A stretch of 64,000 bases of DNA from Podospora comata (GCA_017354895.1 CP071494.1:4526001-4590000), one strand, 5' to 3'; positions 35,401 through 47,688 are shown, counted from the first letter of the stretch. Notes: a model not told the origin generated them from the letters alone. Made by a program: numbers and translations.

Positions 35401-38400
35401 ACCATTTCAGAAGATGGGAAGAGTGCTCAAAGTGCTGCGAGCTATTCTCTTCATGTTTGCTATGTTGGCAAATGGCTTCGCGTTAGATCGCCTGTCACAA
35501 GAAAAAAAGGAACCGGCAGGGGGGTGTATGAGAGGGGCTGCCGGGAGTTGTCCGATTTGAATCCGATCGAGCCTAGGCCCAGCCAGCCCAAGGGAAGTAG
35601 GTGAGCGTACCTTGAGCAGTATCACCAACAAGATTAGGACTACCCTCGTCGAAACAGCATCAGAAACCAAACACAAGTTTGTCGAACCAGTATAGGTTGT
35701 GGTGATATCCATTCATGACAGTAGTCTGAAGTGATGGTGGACAGAAAGCTTGTCTCCATGTCGAGTGGGCGAGTGGGCGGAAGATGGTCCGAGTTGCGAT
35801 TGGCTCTTCTGGCTCCTGGAGGGGTGTTTCAGAAGAAGGAAGCTCACCACTGCCCAGCAACCACCTGAAGATGGAGAGCGGGCAATGCAGGGGACGAGAT
35901 AGGGTGCGTCTACAGATGTTTCAGCGGGCTCCCCAGTTCATGCGAAGAAGAAAAAGCCAAAGTCTGGGTCGCCAAGACTCCTTCCCGCAGCGGGCGGGAG
36001 GCCCACTCTTGATGACCCGGAGAGGGCCTACCAACCTTGAGTATAGGTGATTTGAATAGGGATAGGTAATAGTATTGGATACTGAAGAAAGTGATATCAA
36101 CAGGCTACCTACGGTCACGGTACTAAATGGAACTTCTCACCTTCCTAGTTGCTCTGGCACACGTCGCTTCCCCTGCTAGGTTCCTACTCTTGACAGGCCG
36201 CTGGCGACCCCACCCACTAAACCTTCGTCCACCAGCTTTCCACTGTGGCAGGTGCGTCTTGGACGATCATTCATTCATGCTTTGCCATGTCTCTTCTGAC
36301 GGCCCTTGGAACCCGGCGTGCCCGGAGACCCCTTTCTTGTTCTCGAAGCTTCAGATTCCCTTGTCGTCGATCAGGCTCTGGAAGCGCACCAACAAGCGAA
36401 GGTAACAACATTTTGACCCTGGACCGATTGAACCGGCTGGGCTGTCTTGACCTCGAAATAAGGTTGGTTCGTGTGTTTTTGGGAACCTGGGAATCTCTAT
36501 CTGAATCCCTCGTTTGTGGTGACACGAGAATACGGGTGCCTAATTGTCGATCCGGGACAGACAGTTCAAAAATAGCATACGGCATGTTTCTGGAATACTC
36601 AAGGAGCCCTCATGCGGAAGCGAGGCTCAGCTCCGTATCTTTGCCGGCCGCCCCCCTCTACATCCATCACCTCACCTCAGTCGGCCCCGGCCATGGTCCG
36701 AATCGTAGCCTCGGATGAGAAACGTTCAATCAACTACTGTCCCCCGAGTGCAAAGCTGGTTTCTGGCCTTCGGACAATTCTCAACGTCTCGGGCATCACA
36801 ACATGCCGACTCTGCACAAATCGTCCTAGCAAGATGCCACACAAGAAACATGCAACACGAGGCACAGGAATATCAAGCAGGTGGCCCCACCCGAACAAAC
36901 TCTCCGCCGTGTTCCCCGTCTTCCGTGATACAAGCTCAACTACCAGCCAGCTCTCTTCAGGAAACAGAGCCCGATCCAGTATTCATTCGGGCCATGGCTC
37001 CCAAACACATTTGGCATCTCCGATAGCGCTCCCAGTGCGGCACCTCAGTGGAGCGTTACTCTTTGGAAGCTAAACATAGTTTTTCTAGTATGTGACTAGG
37101 TAGACAGTCACATTGAGCATCCCTCCCCTAAGCATATCGATCCATCGCGTATTCCCAAGCATGCTACCTGGATCTGGAGAATGAGATATCTCTTAAAGTC
37201 CCGGCCGAATAAAGCCAGTTGCAAGACCGGACGAGATGACTGTGCCACTCAAACCCCGGAATCAGTTCGGACTCTTGATCTAGGCATCTGGCAAAGTCGC
37301 CCTACGCCCCCTTTGCGCGGCTTGGAACCGAGAAGGCACTGTGCCACCGATGGGGATGCCAAAGTCTAAGATTGACAAGTGTTGCGTGGTGTTGCGGTCT
37401 CGAAACGGTACACAAAACGGCAGGAAAAATCCTCCGATTTCACCTTCCTATAGGCCATACGAAAAGCTGATGAAAGCCACGTCCCAAGTCACAAACGGAT
37501 GTTCGGGTAGGGATGCAAGTTTGGCTACTGACAAGGCGACCAGCGGCCAAGCATGGGAACTTCTGATCTGCTGGTCATATCGTCCCCGGCGATGACACTA
37601 ACTGAACTCTTCCAGGTTCACCATCCACACACTTCGATGCACAACATTCAAGACACACAGGGGTTCATCTCGCGGTCTGGTGTCTGCGGAGAATTTCCTA
37701 CCTGGTTGCGTGTCAGACGGGTGGCCGCTGTTGTATTGCATGCGGTCAACTTGGAAGTAACAAAGACAGGGCGGCTTTCCTGCCTGGGGAGAGAGCAACC
37801 GGGCCTCATGGCCGAGGGGAAGGGGTGGGATGATGTGGCAATGATCCGATGTGATGATGTGTAGTGCGGAAGACCGGATCGGGAGGTGCCTGCTCCTCAA
37901 CCGATTGAATTAATGATATCGATGACAGTCTCTCTACATCAGACGACCGTCAGATGGAGACCCAAAGGGGGGTCACAACATCCCCCCCTTTTCTCCCGCT
38001 TGCCGACTTACAACACCCGCATTCTGTTCCCCTCCCGGCAGAGTTTCTCTTCCAGTAAGAGACTTGGATTGTAACTGCTGCTCCCCGCCGACCCCGCGTC
38101 AAGCAGCGTGGCGTTATGTATCTGTACGATACTGCTGTTGCCCGTCACGCTTGCACCAAACTGGAAGGCAACACTTGATGGCTGCCCCTGGGTCTGGCCG
38201 GACGGACGGGGAATAGCAGCCGATAATGATGATGGAGACAATGGGTTCTGGAACCACGTTGCGATTTCCCATGTACGCATCGGAAGTCGGAAGCCAACGC
38301 CCCCCCCAACAGTCAGTAAGTTTTCGGAGACTTGCGTCTAGGATTAGCTTGCCCCTATTCTTGCTTCCCCTCTATCCACACGACGTGCGGACCATGACCT

Positions 38401-40349
38401 CACAATGAGCCGGAAGGGGTGCTCTGAAAGAGTGGAGAAGGGTGTGTACATATGTGAAGGTACAGTACCTTGATGTTGTGTAATCGCCTCCTTGCCATCC
38501 GAGTCAGGCCAACTTTGGAGGGTTGGCGGCTGACTGATTCTCTGTGTGTGTGAGGTGTTCGTGTATTTGTTGGGGATGTAACTGATCAGGCTAAAGACTG
38601 CTGGGCGGGCCATATTGTTCAGATTGATGTGTAGAGCCGCATGGTGTTCGGATGCTTGTAGTTTGGGCCGCGTGCGCTTGTTGCCTCTTTGCACACTCCC
38701 TTCGAGAGATGGGTTGTCTCCACTTCTTGCAGTGTCTTGTCGCCTGGATTTTTTCCAAGAGCAGCAATCAGAGAGGAAAATGGCTCGGCCAAAGTCAGAC
38801 TTGGTATTCGATTTGGTGTGTGGTTCTTAAACCGTCGGGTTGTCTTTCATGATACAGTAGGCGCGAGTATCGGATAGACTTCGTGTTTCATGGTGGGATT
38901 TCCCTTTAGTTTCCTCAGCCGCAGATTCATGATATTCCTAGAGATACGCTGGCCAGACCAACGCCATTACTTGATCCAGATCTTGCCAGCGAGGGTATAG
39001 GCCATTATTTCGTTGTAGATAGCTGTGGTCAGCTTCCGTCATAATTGCCCGGTCAAAAGCCCAGACCTGTTGAAAGCTTTGTAGCTGGAAGACTGGCATA
39101 GACACAAAAGACTCAAGGCATACACGGCAGCAACAGGTGTTCCATTTAGGCTGTGGGGCATCTGATATTTTTGACTCGGCATGATTAGATATAGGTGCCT
39201 TTATTTCATTCTTGATCTACCAGTTTCATTTTTGAATAGAGCCCTTGATTACTTGCCAGGTCTGCAAACCCCAGAAAGATTGCAAATAACCGTGGTATCT
39301 CATTCACCACAGCCTCAACTACTTCAAGATCCTATAGACACTTCTCTTTTCAACAGCCGCGTCTCCGTGCCATCTCGAATACGATGATCCAAATACCTCT
39401 AACCAGAAAGCAGATAAACTTCAAGGCCCAAACTGAAATCCCAAAACTCCACCGGAAAAGCACCCAACAGCCGCCACAGTGTCTGTTACTGTTATCCCAG
39501 CATTTCCCGCCCGGATTATCGAAGCTGTCGAGCCTATGCCCGCCCCAGCAGCGCGAGCGAGCGCACCCGTAGACACTGTAGGCACTGAGCGAAGGAAGTC
39601 TGTACTGTGTCATGAGGTGACATTCGGCCAAAGTCTCGGTTAGCCAAACCAGCGCTCGACTCCCAGGTCGATCACGCATGTTGTATTATTTGGAACCAGG
39701 GTGCTCGCATACGGCATCGGAAAGTTTGTGCCATATCTGATCTTGGACAGCAACCTTGAAACCGCGAGACTCTAACCATTCGGATTTTTCACGAAAAGGC
39801 TGTCACAAAAAAAAAACAGGAGTGAAAGTTACATTTGTCAAGCCAAACACACCAATAATTGTCTCCCAATAGCATACTCCTCTTTCAGTGAGCATCCAGC
39901 ACCCCCTATCCCTAGTAACAAGTCAACAAGCTCCCCTACAGCTACCTGCCAAGCTTCACACCACTCAACTTTCTAATCACCACCCCTCAACTGATCTTTC
40001 AAAACTCCTTGAATGCTCCCTGAAGCCCTTGAATCCACAGCCGATTAGAATCATCACCCAGTCTCCCAACACTTGCCGTAATTTTCATCCTCCCAACAAT
40101 AATCTACCGCCACAACACACAACCCCCCATCCCCATTGAATCTTCCATCCTCCAAACCAAACTCATCCCGTTCCTTGATGATGATGTGCTTCTAAAGACA
40201 ATGGGCCATCAAGCCGTCTTGCGCCCCCTCATCCCTTCCACAGTCGCCACTTGGTATTTGTGTACAGTGATGGCGTATGGAATGGTAACCGGGATCCCGT
40301 GTACGCCATCAGTCCGGATGGATGGCATGGCCGGCTTGTCGAAAGCCTC

Positions 40350-40383
40350 GGCCAGGAAGCCCCAATGGCCAGGAAGCCCCAAT
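40350..40383. repeat. 17-bp perfect tandem duplication
   Basis: GGCCAGGAAGCCCCAAT occurs twice head-to-tail. Confidence 0.9.
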
Positions 40384-40570
40384 GCGTATCGAGCACTAAA
40401 CTTGCTGTGGCAGGGCAGCAGCCCGTTGGGGGACACGCGAGGTTGGTGTCTGCGGTGTCTGTATGCTCCCGTGGTGCGAGGTTCTCTCAGGCAAGGGAGA
40501 GAGAAAAGGTAGGTAGGAAGGTGGTTGTTGGGTAAGTAGGTGGGAGGCGTGCAAGAACTGGTTGGTATGA

Positions 40571-40618
40571 GGTGGACGAGGTAAGGTAAGCTAAGGTGGA
40601 CGAGGTAAGGTAAACTAA
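40571..40618. repeat. 24-bp tandem duplication, one mismatch
   Basis: Two adjacent copies start GGTGGACGAGGTAAGGTAA and differ at a single base near the end. Confidence 0.9.
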
Positions 40619-40689
40619 GGTGGCCTTGATTCTCTGGGAAGGTCAGGAAAAAGTTGTGGTTGTTTGAGTATATGTAGAAGGGGGGAAAC

Positions 40690-40771
40690 GAGTTCAAAGA
40701 CAAACGCAAGGCTGAAAATGGAGAAATTATGAGTTCAAAAACGAACACATTGCTGAAAATGCAGAAGGAAA
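40690..40771. repeat. 41-bp imperfect tandem duplication
   Basis: Two adjacent units start GAGTTCAAA and share GCTGAAAATG. They differ at several bases, so this duplication is older than the neighbouring 17- and 24-bp ones. Confidence 0.75.
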
Positions 40772-41300
40772 AGAATGGTGTTGGAGAAGAATGTCCGGGG
40801 GTGATCGGATGGCCAGGAGTTGGATTATATGCTTTGGCCGGACAGGACAAACACTACCTAAGGTAGACTTGGGAAGAATATCCAGACAGAACCAGCCAGT
40901 TAGACCCTAGAAAAAGACAAACAGGAGAGTGTGAACAGCACCGACCCGGACAGTCACCAAATCACAACACATATGCCTCAGACGGATAGGGCAAACAAAT
41001 AGATTTGGGAATGCAGTCGAACAGAACCAGTCAGTCAACTCAAAGCAAGGAGGAAAGCAGACCGGCAAGAGAAAGACATCGGACAACCACATGTTTCAAA
41101 ACCCGTTTACAAGCAGCGGTTAGTGACAACCTGCAAACATCACCGCCAGCACAGCATTCGAACAGCAAGATCATCTTCATCCAATCCATTCTTTCTCCGA
41201 ATACTCTCAGAGTTATCTAATTACCCAAAAAAATAATGAACCACCCAAAAAGCTTTATCACAAAATCAGAAAGACAAGAAAACCCCTTTTTATGCGCCCC

Positions 41301-43064
41301 TTAATGGAACTGATCCTCCGTCACACCCTTACCCATAGCAGCCGTACTGCTAATACCACCAGTCACCATCTTCTGCAGCTCATCCACGTACGTGGCACCC
41401 GACCACTTCTGATGCTTGACCACATCCACACCGCCCTCTATCTCAGGCTCCTGCACCAGCTCGCCATACGCCCTCATGCCAATCTTGCTGTACGCGCTGG
41501 CAAACTTGTCGCTGATAAGGGCGGTGGTGTGAAGACCAGCGAGGGTAATGAACTGCCAGCAGTAACCCAGGCCAGCCAGGCGTCTGATGTAGGTCTCCTG
41601 CTCCTCTCTGGGCATGGCGGTCTTCCAGTTGAAAGAGGGAGACAGGTTGTAGGCGAGCTTCTGCTCGGGCCAGACGGCGTGGACGCCCTTGGCGAACTCC
41701 TCGGCCTGCTTGTAGTCGGGGAGCTTGGACTCCATCCAGATGGCGTCGCAGTAAGGGGCGTAGGCGATGGCGCGGTTGATGGAGCAGTCGCAGCCGCCCT
41801 CGAGACGGTAGTAGCCCTCGCGGGTGCGGGGGGCGTCCCAGTTGAAGTAAATGTCCTTGCCGAGGATGCCGCGGGCGACGGCGCGGGCCTCCTTGTTGGA
41901 GAGCTGCTTGCCGTTGACGCTGTCGCGGTACTTTTGGGCGAGGGCCTTCTGGTTGGGGAGGTTGGAGGAGAGGATGGCGTCCACGACGTGGTCGTCGAAG
42001 CGCTTGAGGTTGGCCTTGGCGAGCCACTGGTCCTCGATGGCCTGGAGCTCGGCACCGTTCTTGCCGGCCTTCTCACCAGCAATCATGAGCTCGTTGAGGT
42101 CGGGGAGGTCGGCGTTGTTGGTGCCGAGGATGAAGGCGTGGTCGCGGGGATCGATGGTGGTGGTGATGAGGGTGGCAGCCTCGGCATCAGTACGGGCAAT
42201 GGCCAGGAGGTCAGAGCCCATGATGTCGGCCTGGGCACGGATGGCAATCAGACGGTTGATGTGCTCGGAGATGGGGACGAGAACCTTGCCGGCCATGTGG
42301 CCGCACTTCTTGGTGCCAGGGGCCTGATCCTCGATGTGAATACCGGCAGCACCCTTCTCAATGAAGAGCTTGGTGAGCTTCATGACGGCGGTAAGACCAC
42401 CGTGACCGGTATCGGCATCGGCGATGATGGGACGGAGGTAGTCGATGTTGGCGAGCTTGGCGCGCTGCGCCTTGGGAACGGAGAGACGCTCCTGACGCTG
42501 CTTGCGGTCGTGGAAAAGCTGGGCCATGAAGAGATGGCCGACCTTGTTGGGGACGGTGGTCTGGTTGAGTCAGTATTTTGCTGCTCTCGTCATCTCCATG
42601 TCACCACACTCACATAAGGGTAATCAGCAAGATCCGGGCCGGGTTCGTCAGAGGCAGAGGCCGTTGATGATGATTGCCAGCCGGAAACATAGACTGTGTC
42701 GAGGTACTTGGCCATTTGGGTCACCATTGTTGGCTCCAAGCAGCCGTATGTGTAACTGGCATCCTTGTTCTGTTTTCGAGTCAAGTCAGCGTCGGCTCTT
42801 CGGTCATCTTTGTTGACATGACAGTAAACATACCTGGAACCGCCCCTCAAGAATCTTCCACAGCTTCTTGGCCTGGGCATTGCTGGCATACTCGATCTTG
42901 AGGTTGCCTCTCTTGTTGACGATCTGCTCAGCGGTAAAAGGGCGCTTGGTGTACCGCCATCTTGGCTCGCTCCACCACTTCTTGACCTCGGCCACCTCCT
43001 TCGCGAAGAGCTCGTCCTCAATGTTGGGGTCCACGGCGGGATTGACCATGTTGTTGGCAGCCAT
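41301..43064 (-). CDS. icl1: Isocitrate lyase (glyoxylate cycle)
   Basis: Cleaves isocitrate to succinate and glyoxylate, letting the fungus grow on acetate or fatty acids. Exons on the complement are 42834..43064, 42614..42769 and 41301..42560, all phase 0, giving 548 residues, the normal fungal length. The active-site motif KKCGHM is present, with catalytic Cys at about residue 215. Also visible are [33 protein letters not shown] and LSPSFNW. The C-terminus is EDQFH, so there is no PTS1 tripeptide. The coding sequence is strongly biased to C/G-ending codons, typical of a highly expressed gene. That bias produces a long stop-free antisense frame, which I reject. The start is the ATG giving MAANNMVNP. 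Acetate induction and glucose repression are known for the family; I did not verify operator sites. Confidence 0.97.
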
Positions 43065-44580
43065 GTTGGGCACGCGGTTTTTAGAATTGGTGATGGGTGG
43101 GTGTGGCGTATGTAAGACCGTTTACGGTTTCTTTGTTGTTATGTATAATCCAACCGGTGATATCAGAGCCCTTGTGTATGGGATATGGTGGTGGGTGGGA
43201 TGGCAGGGAAAAAAGGGGGTATAAGACAAACAACTGCAAAAAAAGTATAACCAGCCGAGGAAGAATTAGGAGGAGGCAGACGACTAATGTATCTCCCCGG
43301 CGGCTTCCAAGAAGGCTTATCGGAACAAGGGGCGCAAAGAAAGGGACGAGGGGTTACCGGGCTGAGGCAGCGGACATTGGTGTGGGCGTCGGGAGAGATC
43401 GGTCTAGCGGCTACTCAAAGTAGCCAGAAGGGGATGTAGTCATTGCCCCTGTTCCCCACGTTCGTTTCCATACCTTCAATCCGGGTCTGGGGACATGGTC
43501 GTCAACTGACTCTTGCTCGCGTGGCTGTTCCACAGATACAAGGAACGGACCGGTCACAAACGGTCGAGTCTGTCTGCTTTCTTTTGTGTTAAGTGTTCAG
43601 AGCGTTGGCCATCCTCACCACAAGTCATCAACTCGCTAACCTCTTCCCATTGTTTGCCGTGACGACAACGACGTACAAAACATGCCCGCGTCGAGTGTCA
43701 TGTCAGAATCCTTTGAGCCGAGCCATGTTCGCCGCAGGTCCCACTATTTCCCCAACAACGACCCCACACTCCACGAATGGATGCAAGCCGCACCGCCGTT
43801 GACCGAATTGCCGAACCGATGCCGGGGCCAATGCTGCTGAGCGCTGCCAGAATTCAGGCGTTGCGATTGGCCTGTTGCGCCCTTTCAGCGACCCCTCCCC
43901 CACAATTGAGCCACTGTGAAATTCCATGGAAAATGGCTGGAGATCTGCGTCTTGGAAAACGTCAGTCAAAGGCTGGGCGCAATCATCAATTCTGAAAAAT
44001 GTCTGGTTCCTTTATTATTATGGGCTATTTCCCTCCCACTGGCACTGGTCGCGTGGCCAGACAGACGTGAATCAATTGACTTTCTGCTCGTTTTGTGTCT
44101 TGCTGTTTTGCCTCTGGAAACCTCCCCCCGCTGTTTGCGTCCGACTGTTGCTGGTTGCTGGGCCCATCAATGGCATGTGAAGATGCGTCATAGGTACAAA
44201 CGGACTCGTACCTGGCTGTAACATTTCGACTGCCCCACCTTTCGCGGCTCGCCAATATCTCCGTGATTGGCCATTCCCCTTTGGACCGCTTCGACCTCGG
44301 TCAACTTTATGTCAGCTGCCACTTCAGCCCGGCCCAGCGACAACGAGCTCCTCCGCTGTAGCCGTCTGGGACCGACGGGGCGCCGACCAAGCTCCGTCTC
44401 GAAACGGTGCTCGGCCATCACATGCAGTACTCAAGCCACGAGAAAGCACATGTCTAGTGCTGCTGGGCCATGGCCGTTGAGGTTCACCCCAGGCACCTGA
44501 AACCGAATTGGAACAGTCACAAACTTTCTGTCTAGACTCTGAACAAAGAACCATGTTCATGATTCGGGGGTATCTCAATC
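43065..44580. other. 1.5-kb promoter region of isocitrate lyase
   Basis: No coding signal. It contains the upstream region of icl1 and, at its right end, the 3' flank of the helicase gene. I could not identify carbon-source operator sites with confidence. Confidence 0.6.
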
Positions 44581-47500
44581 TCAAAGCTCATCATCCTCAT
44601 CGTTGTCAGAAAGAAATATCGTCGGCCTCGGCGGAGCAGGAAGGGTATTCCCAGCGTCCTCATGGACAACGGGACCGTTGCCTTCTCCCTTTCTCATGAC
44701 CCCCTCCAGCTGAGCACCATACTCCATGACAGCGTCATCTTCTATACCAACAATCGATGGCGATGGCTGCTCCTGTGCCTCAATAACCCTTAGCTCGTCC
44801 AGCTCCTTCTCCAAAAGCTTCGCCTCCCTCGACCGATAGAATGTCTCCAGGCAGTTTCGTCTCTGCTCCTGTGTCCAGCTCTCGACCACCAGCGCAAAAC
44901 CAGTCGCATTCGCAAACCCAAACTCTTTTGCCATCGAACAAAACTGCCGTCTCATTGCAGCTGCCGGCGGGTTGAACTTGTAGTGGACTTTCCACACGCT
45001 GTCGGTATCGGGAACACTGTTGGCCTGGCTATCTGCAAATAATGCGCGGTCGCCTCCCAATTCCTGGCTGTCTTTGTTGGCGGCAAGCTCTGCTCTTCGT
45101 GATAGCTTTTCCTCCACGCGACTGGTGCCAACCACTTCCGAGTTCTCGTGCGTGTATTCAACCCCGGCAGAAGCCAAAATGGCGGCGATGGCATCGCTCT
45201 GTGGTTTCTGCGTCTTGCGGCTCTTGAGCATGTCCTCCTTGTTTTCAGTCGTGATGAGCTTTGCCAACTGACTCATCCCCGTCTCGTCGCTGTCGTCCTC
45301 CTGCTTGACGAGGTTGATCTCGTCATCTTTGTCCTTTGCCAACTTCTCCAGGTCAATATCGCTGAGCAGGACACCTGCCTTGGCCTCGGCAACGTTGGTC
45401 TTGTTGACGATCTCTCGGAGAACGACCTGGTCGGGGTGGTACCTAAGGAGGTTGCCGAGCCCGAATATCTCGCCCTTTCGAGTGCTGTCCTTTTGGACGC
45501 CTTTGAAATAACGCCTCTCGTTGGATGCGTTGTATCCAATGTTGGCTTGTTGTTGTTTGTAGATCTGGCGAGCGTAGACAATCTCCTCGATGGTTCCAGC
45601 TGATATCAGTCGGAACACGTCCACATCGCGGATCTGACCAATTCTGTAAGCTCGGTCTTGGGCCTGGAGATCGTAAGCAGGGTTCCAGTGCGGGTCAAAG
45701 ATGACCACCTTGTTGGCTGAGGTGATGTTCAGGCCAACGCCACCAGCTTTAGTCGAAATAAGAAAGACAAACTGAGCAGGGTCTGTGTTGAACTCATCCA
45801 CCACATTCTGGCGCTCCTCGTAGCTTAGTGAGCCGTCTAAGAAGCTGACGTTGTAGTTTGTATTGTTGAACAGGTGCCGGAGGATCCGCAGTAGCCTCAC
45901 GCTGTGAGAAAAGACGAGGACCTTGTCGCCATTGCTGTGCCAGAACTGAAGGAGCTTCTTCAAGACCTTCCACTTGCCGCAGAATTCTGGGTTGGCAAGA
46001 CTGAGCATCGAATCTCGCTCCTGCCAAAGTTTCTCCCATCCATCGGGGATGCAGGTGCGGAGAGTGCTGAGCTCCGTACTTTGCTTGTCGTTTGGGTCCG
46101 CTGAAGATGGTAGAAGGAGTGTAAGGTGGTTGGCAATTTTCTGAAGTGTCGTGAGGCATGGAAAGGTAAGACTCTTCCAAGGCCTCCCATCCTCGAGAAT
46201 CTTGTAGCAACACCACCCCTGTTTTCGTCCAGATGCACACGGGCAAGGTTCCGATGCGCATATGATGTACTGAACCTGATCACCGTCGATAAAGTTTTGA
46301 TAGGCCTGGCTCTGAATATCTGTCAAGGGACAAAATACCACCTTATCCGACTTTTTCGGAAGTTGGTCAGCGATAAGTGTCTTTATCCGGCGGAGAAAGT
46401 AGTCGGGCAGCAGGTTGTGCACCAGCTTCTTTGCTGTTGTCCTGGCGAGACTAAGCTGTTTGAGAGTCGCCTCGTGAGATTGCCCGACAGTCAAAGGCTT
46501 GGTGATGGTGTTGGTCCACTCGGCCAAAGTTCCAAAACGGCCCGGGTTTGTCCAGTTCAACAGCGTCCACAGCTCCTCGTACTTGTTTTGGATGGCCGTT
46601 CCTGTAAGGCCTATCCGGCACATCGCGTTAACGCGACCCATGGCCCTTGTCGTTTCAGACCGCCTGTCTTTCAACTGATGGCACTCGTCGGCAACCACGC
46701 AATCCCAGTCGATAGCATTGACAGCGTCACAATTGTTCTTGTAGGTCATGTAGGTCGTGATCATAACCTCAAGCCGCCCTGCTTTGGCCGCACCTAGTAC
46801 GTCTTCTTTCCCAACGCCATGAAATAGGTCGATATGCCACCAGCCCCAGCGGTTCAACTCGTTCTTCCAGTTCTGGATCAGTGATCCAGGACAAACAATC
46901 AAGACGCTTGGGTACCAATAGCCCCCTGCTCTTCGCATTTTTCTCATCCGCTTCGCATCACGCTCGTCTCCAGTTTTCCCAAATGCGGCTGTGAGAAATG
47001 CGGCCACTTGTACCGTTTTTCCCAGACCCATGTCATCGCCTAGAATGCAGCCTTTTTGGTAGACAAATCTCTGGTGAAGAAAACGTACGCCTTCGACTTG
47101 GTAGTCACGCAGGTACTGGGCGATCGAAGCTGGGATGATGCCGGCTGAATGCTCCAACTCAATCTGCTTTTTAGGACGACATGGTTTGATTCCGCTCCTT
47201 TCGTCAAATTGTGGCCTTTCTGCATGCTGGAATTGGCGTTCGTCGTCCGAAAAATACAGTTCCGAATAATCCGGTGGTATCTTGAGTCCTCCGGCTTTTA
47301 GCTGTTCCCTGTCTCTGTCGAAGCGCCTCCTTCGCTGCTGTAAGTACGCGGGCCCCTCTGCCTCTTCATATTCCTGCTGTGTCCCCCGATCTTCGATGTT
47401 AATGGTCCTCTTCCTTTCAGACCTGACCCCTCCCCCTCGTCCTACCCCCCTTGGCCCTCCCCTTCCCCTGCCGCCAGTGGTTGCGACAGTGGCACGACGC

Positions 47501-47688
47501 TTAGTTGCCCGTGGTTGGTTGAGCACTGTCCCATCATCGGAATCATCCGTCCAAACGACCCTTTCCTCTAGCTTAAGTGGGACCGGTGACTTGCGCTTCC
47601 CAAGAGAGTTTGTGGCGGCGGGCTGGTCTCTATCAACCGAAGAGGCTGTAAGGTCGTCATCGGAAATCTCAATCTCATCGCCATCCAT
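44581..47688 (-). CDS. ERCC6L2: SNF2-family DNA translocase, ERCC6L2/Rad26-like
   Basis: Single exon, 1,035 residues from MDGDEIEISDDD. The open frame continues 81 codons further up, but that part looks like leader. Motifs in order are: GDDMGLGKTVQ (Walker A), DECHQLKDRRSETT (motif II, DECH), GLTGTAIQNKYEELW (motif III), FSHSVRLLRILR, FLDGSLSYEERQ, STKAGGVGLN (motif V) and QDRAYRIGQ (motif VI). After the ATPase comes ERRYFKGVQKDSTRKGEIFGLGNLL, which resembles the RYFEAVQ/GELFG segment of human ERCC6L2. This separates it from CSB/Rad26 proper. Between the ATPase lobes is a Cys-rich insert (ASEPCPCASGRKQGWCCYK), possibly metal-binding. The C-terminal region could be the HEBO domain. ERCC6L2 acts in DNA break repair. 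It is divergent from an AidB-like gene. Confidence 0.9.
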   Translation of the reverse strand: MDGDEIEISDDDLTASSVDRDQPAATNSLGKRKSPVPLKLEERVVWTDDSDDGTVLNQPRATKRRATVATTGGRGRGGPRGVGRGGGVRSERKRTINIEDRGTQQEYEEAEGPAYLQQRRRRFDRDREQLKAGGLKIPPDYSELYFSDDERQFQHAERPQFDERSGIKPCRPKKQIELEHSAGIIPASIAQYLRDYQVEGVRFLHQRFVYQKGCILGDDMGLGKTVQVAAFLTAAFGKTGDERDAKRMRKMRRAGGYWYPSVLIVCPGSLIQNWKNELNRWGWWHIDLFHGVGKEDVLGAAKAGRLEVMITTYMTYKNNCDAVNAIDWDCVVADECHQLKDRRSETTRAMGRVNAMCRIGLTGTAIQNKYEELWTLLNWTNPGRFGTLAEWTNTITKPLTVGQSHEATLKQLSLARTTAKKLVHNLLPDYFLRRIKTLIADQLPKKSDKVVFCPLTDIQSQAYQNFIDGDQVQYIICASEPCPCASGRKQGWCCYKILEDGRPWKSLTFPCLTTLQKIANHLTLLLPSSADPNDKQSTELSTLRTCIPDGWEKLWQERDSMLSLANPEFCGKWKVLKKLLQFWHSNGDKVLVFSHSVRLLRILRHLFNNTNYNVSFLDGSLSYEERQNVVDEFNTDPAQFVFLISTKAGGVGLNITSANKVVIFDPHWNPAYDLQAQDRAYRIGQIRDVDVFRLISAGTIEEIVYARQIYKQQQANIGYNASNERRYFKGVQKDSTRKGEIFGLGNLLRYHPDQVVLREIVNKTNVAEAKAGVLLSDIDLEKLAKDKDDEINLVKQEDDSDETGMSQLAKLITTENKEDMLKSRKTQKPQSDAIAAILASAGVEYTHENSEVVGTSRVEEKLSRRAELAANKDSQELGGDRALFADSQANSVPDTDSVWKVHYKFNPPAAAMRRQFCSMAKEFGFANATGFALVVESWTQEQRRNCLETFYRSREAKLLEKELDELRVIEAQEQPSPSIVGIEDDAVMEYGAQLEGVMRKGEGNGPVVHEDAGNTLPAPPRPTIFLSDNDEDDEL

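Larger units (their letters stand above)
32420..41300. other. 8.9-kb region without a recognisable gene
   Basis: This lies between the start of the ORP1-like gene and the 3' end of isocitrate lyase, both minus strand. Reading frames of up to about 213 codons occur on both strands, but none shows a domain, a sensible composition or splice-linked continuation. The right end (40.2-41.1 kb) has several short tandem duplications. I see no transposon enzyme, long repeat, tRNA or 5S gene. It is probably upstream regulatory and/or long leader or non-coding transcript DNA. Confidence 0.5.

Noticed and set aside
40209-40850. 213-codon minus-strand frame in the gene-free region
   Set aside because: Its N-terminal half only translates local tandem repeats (LSLPYLVHLSLPYLVHL); there is no family resemblance.
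32420-41300. Transposon or virus-like element filling the long gap
   Set aside because: No reverse transcriptase, transposase, capsid-like frame, long terminal or inverted repeat is visible, and base composition is ordinary.
41292-42617. 441-codon plus-strand frame opposite isocitrate lyase
   Set aside because: Caused by strong C/G third-position bias of the lyase gene; the translation is a Gly/Val/Glu run without motifs.
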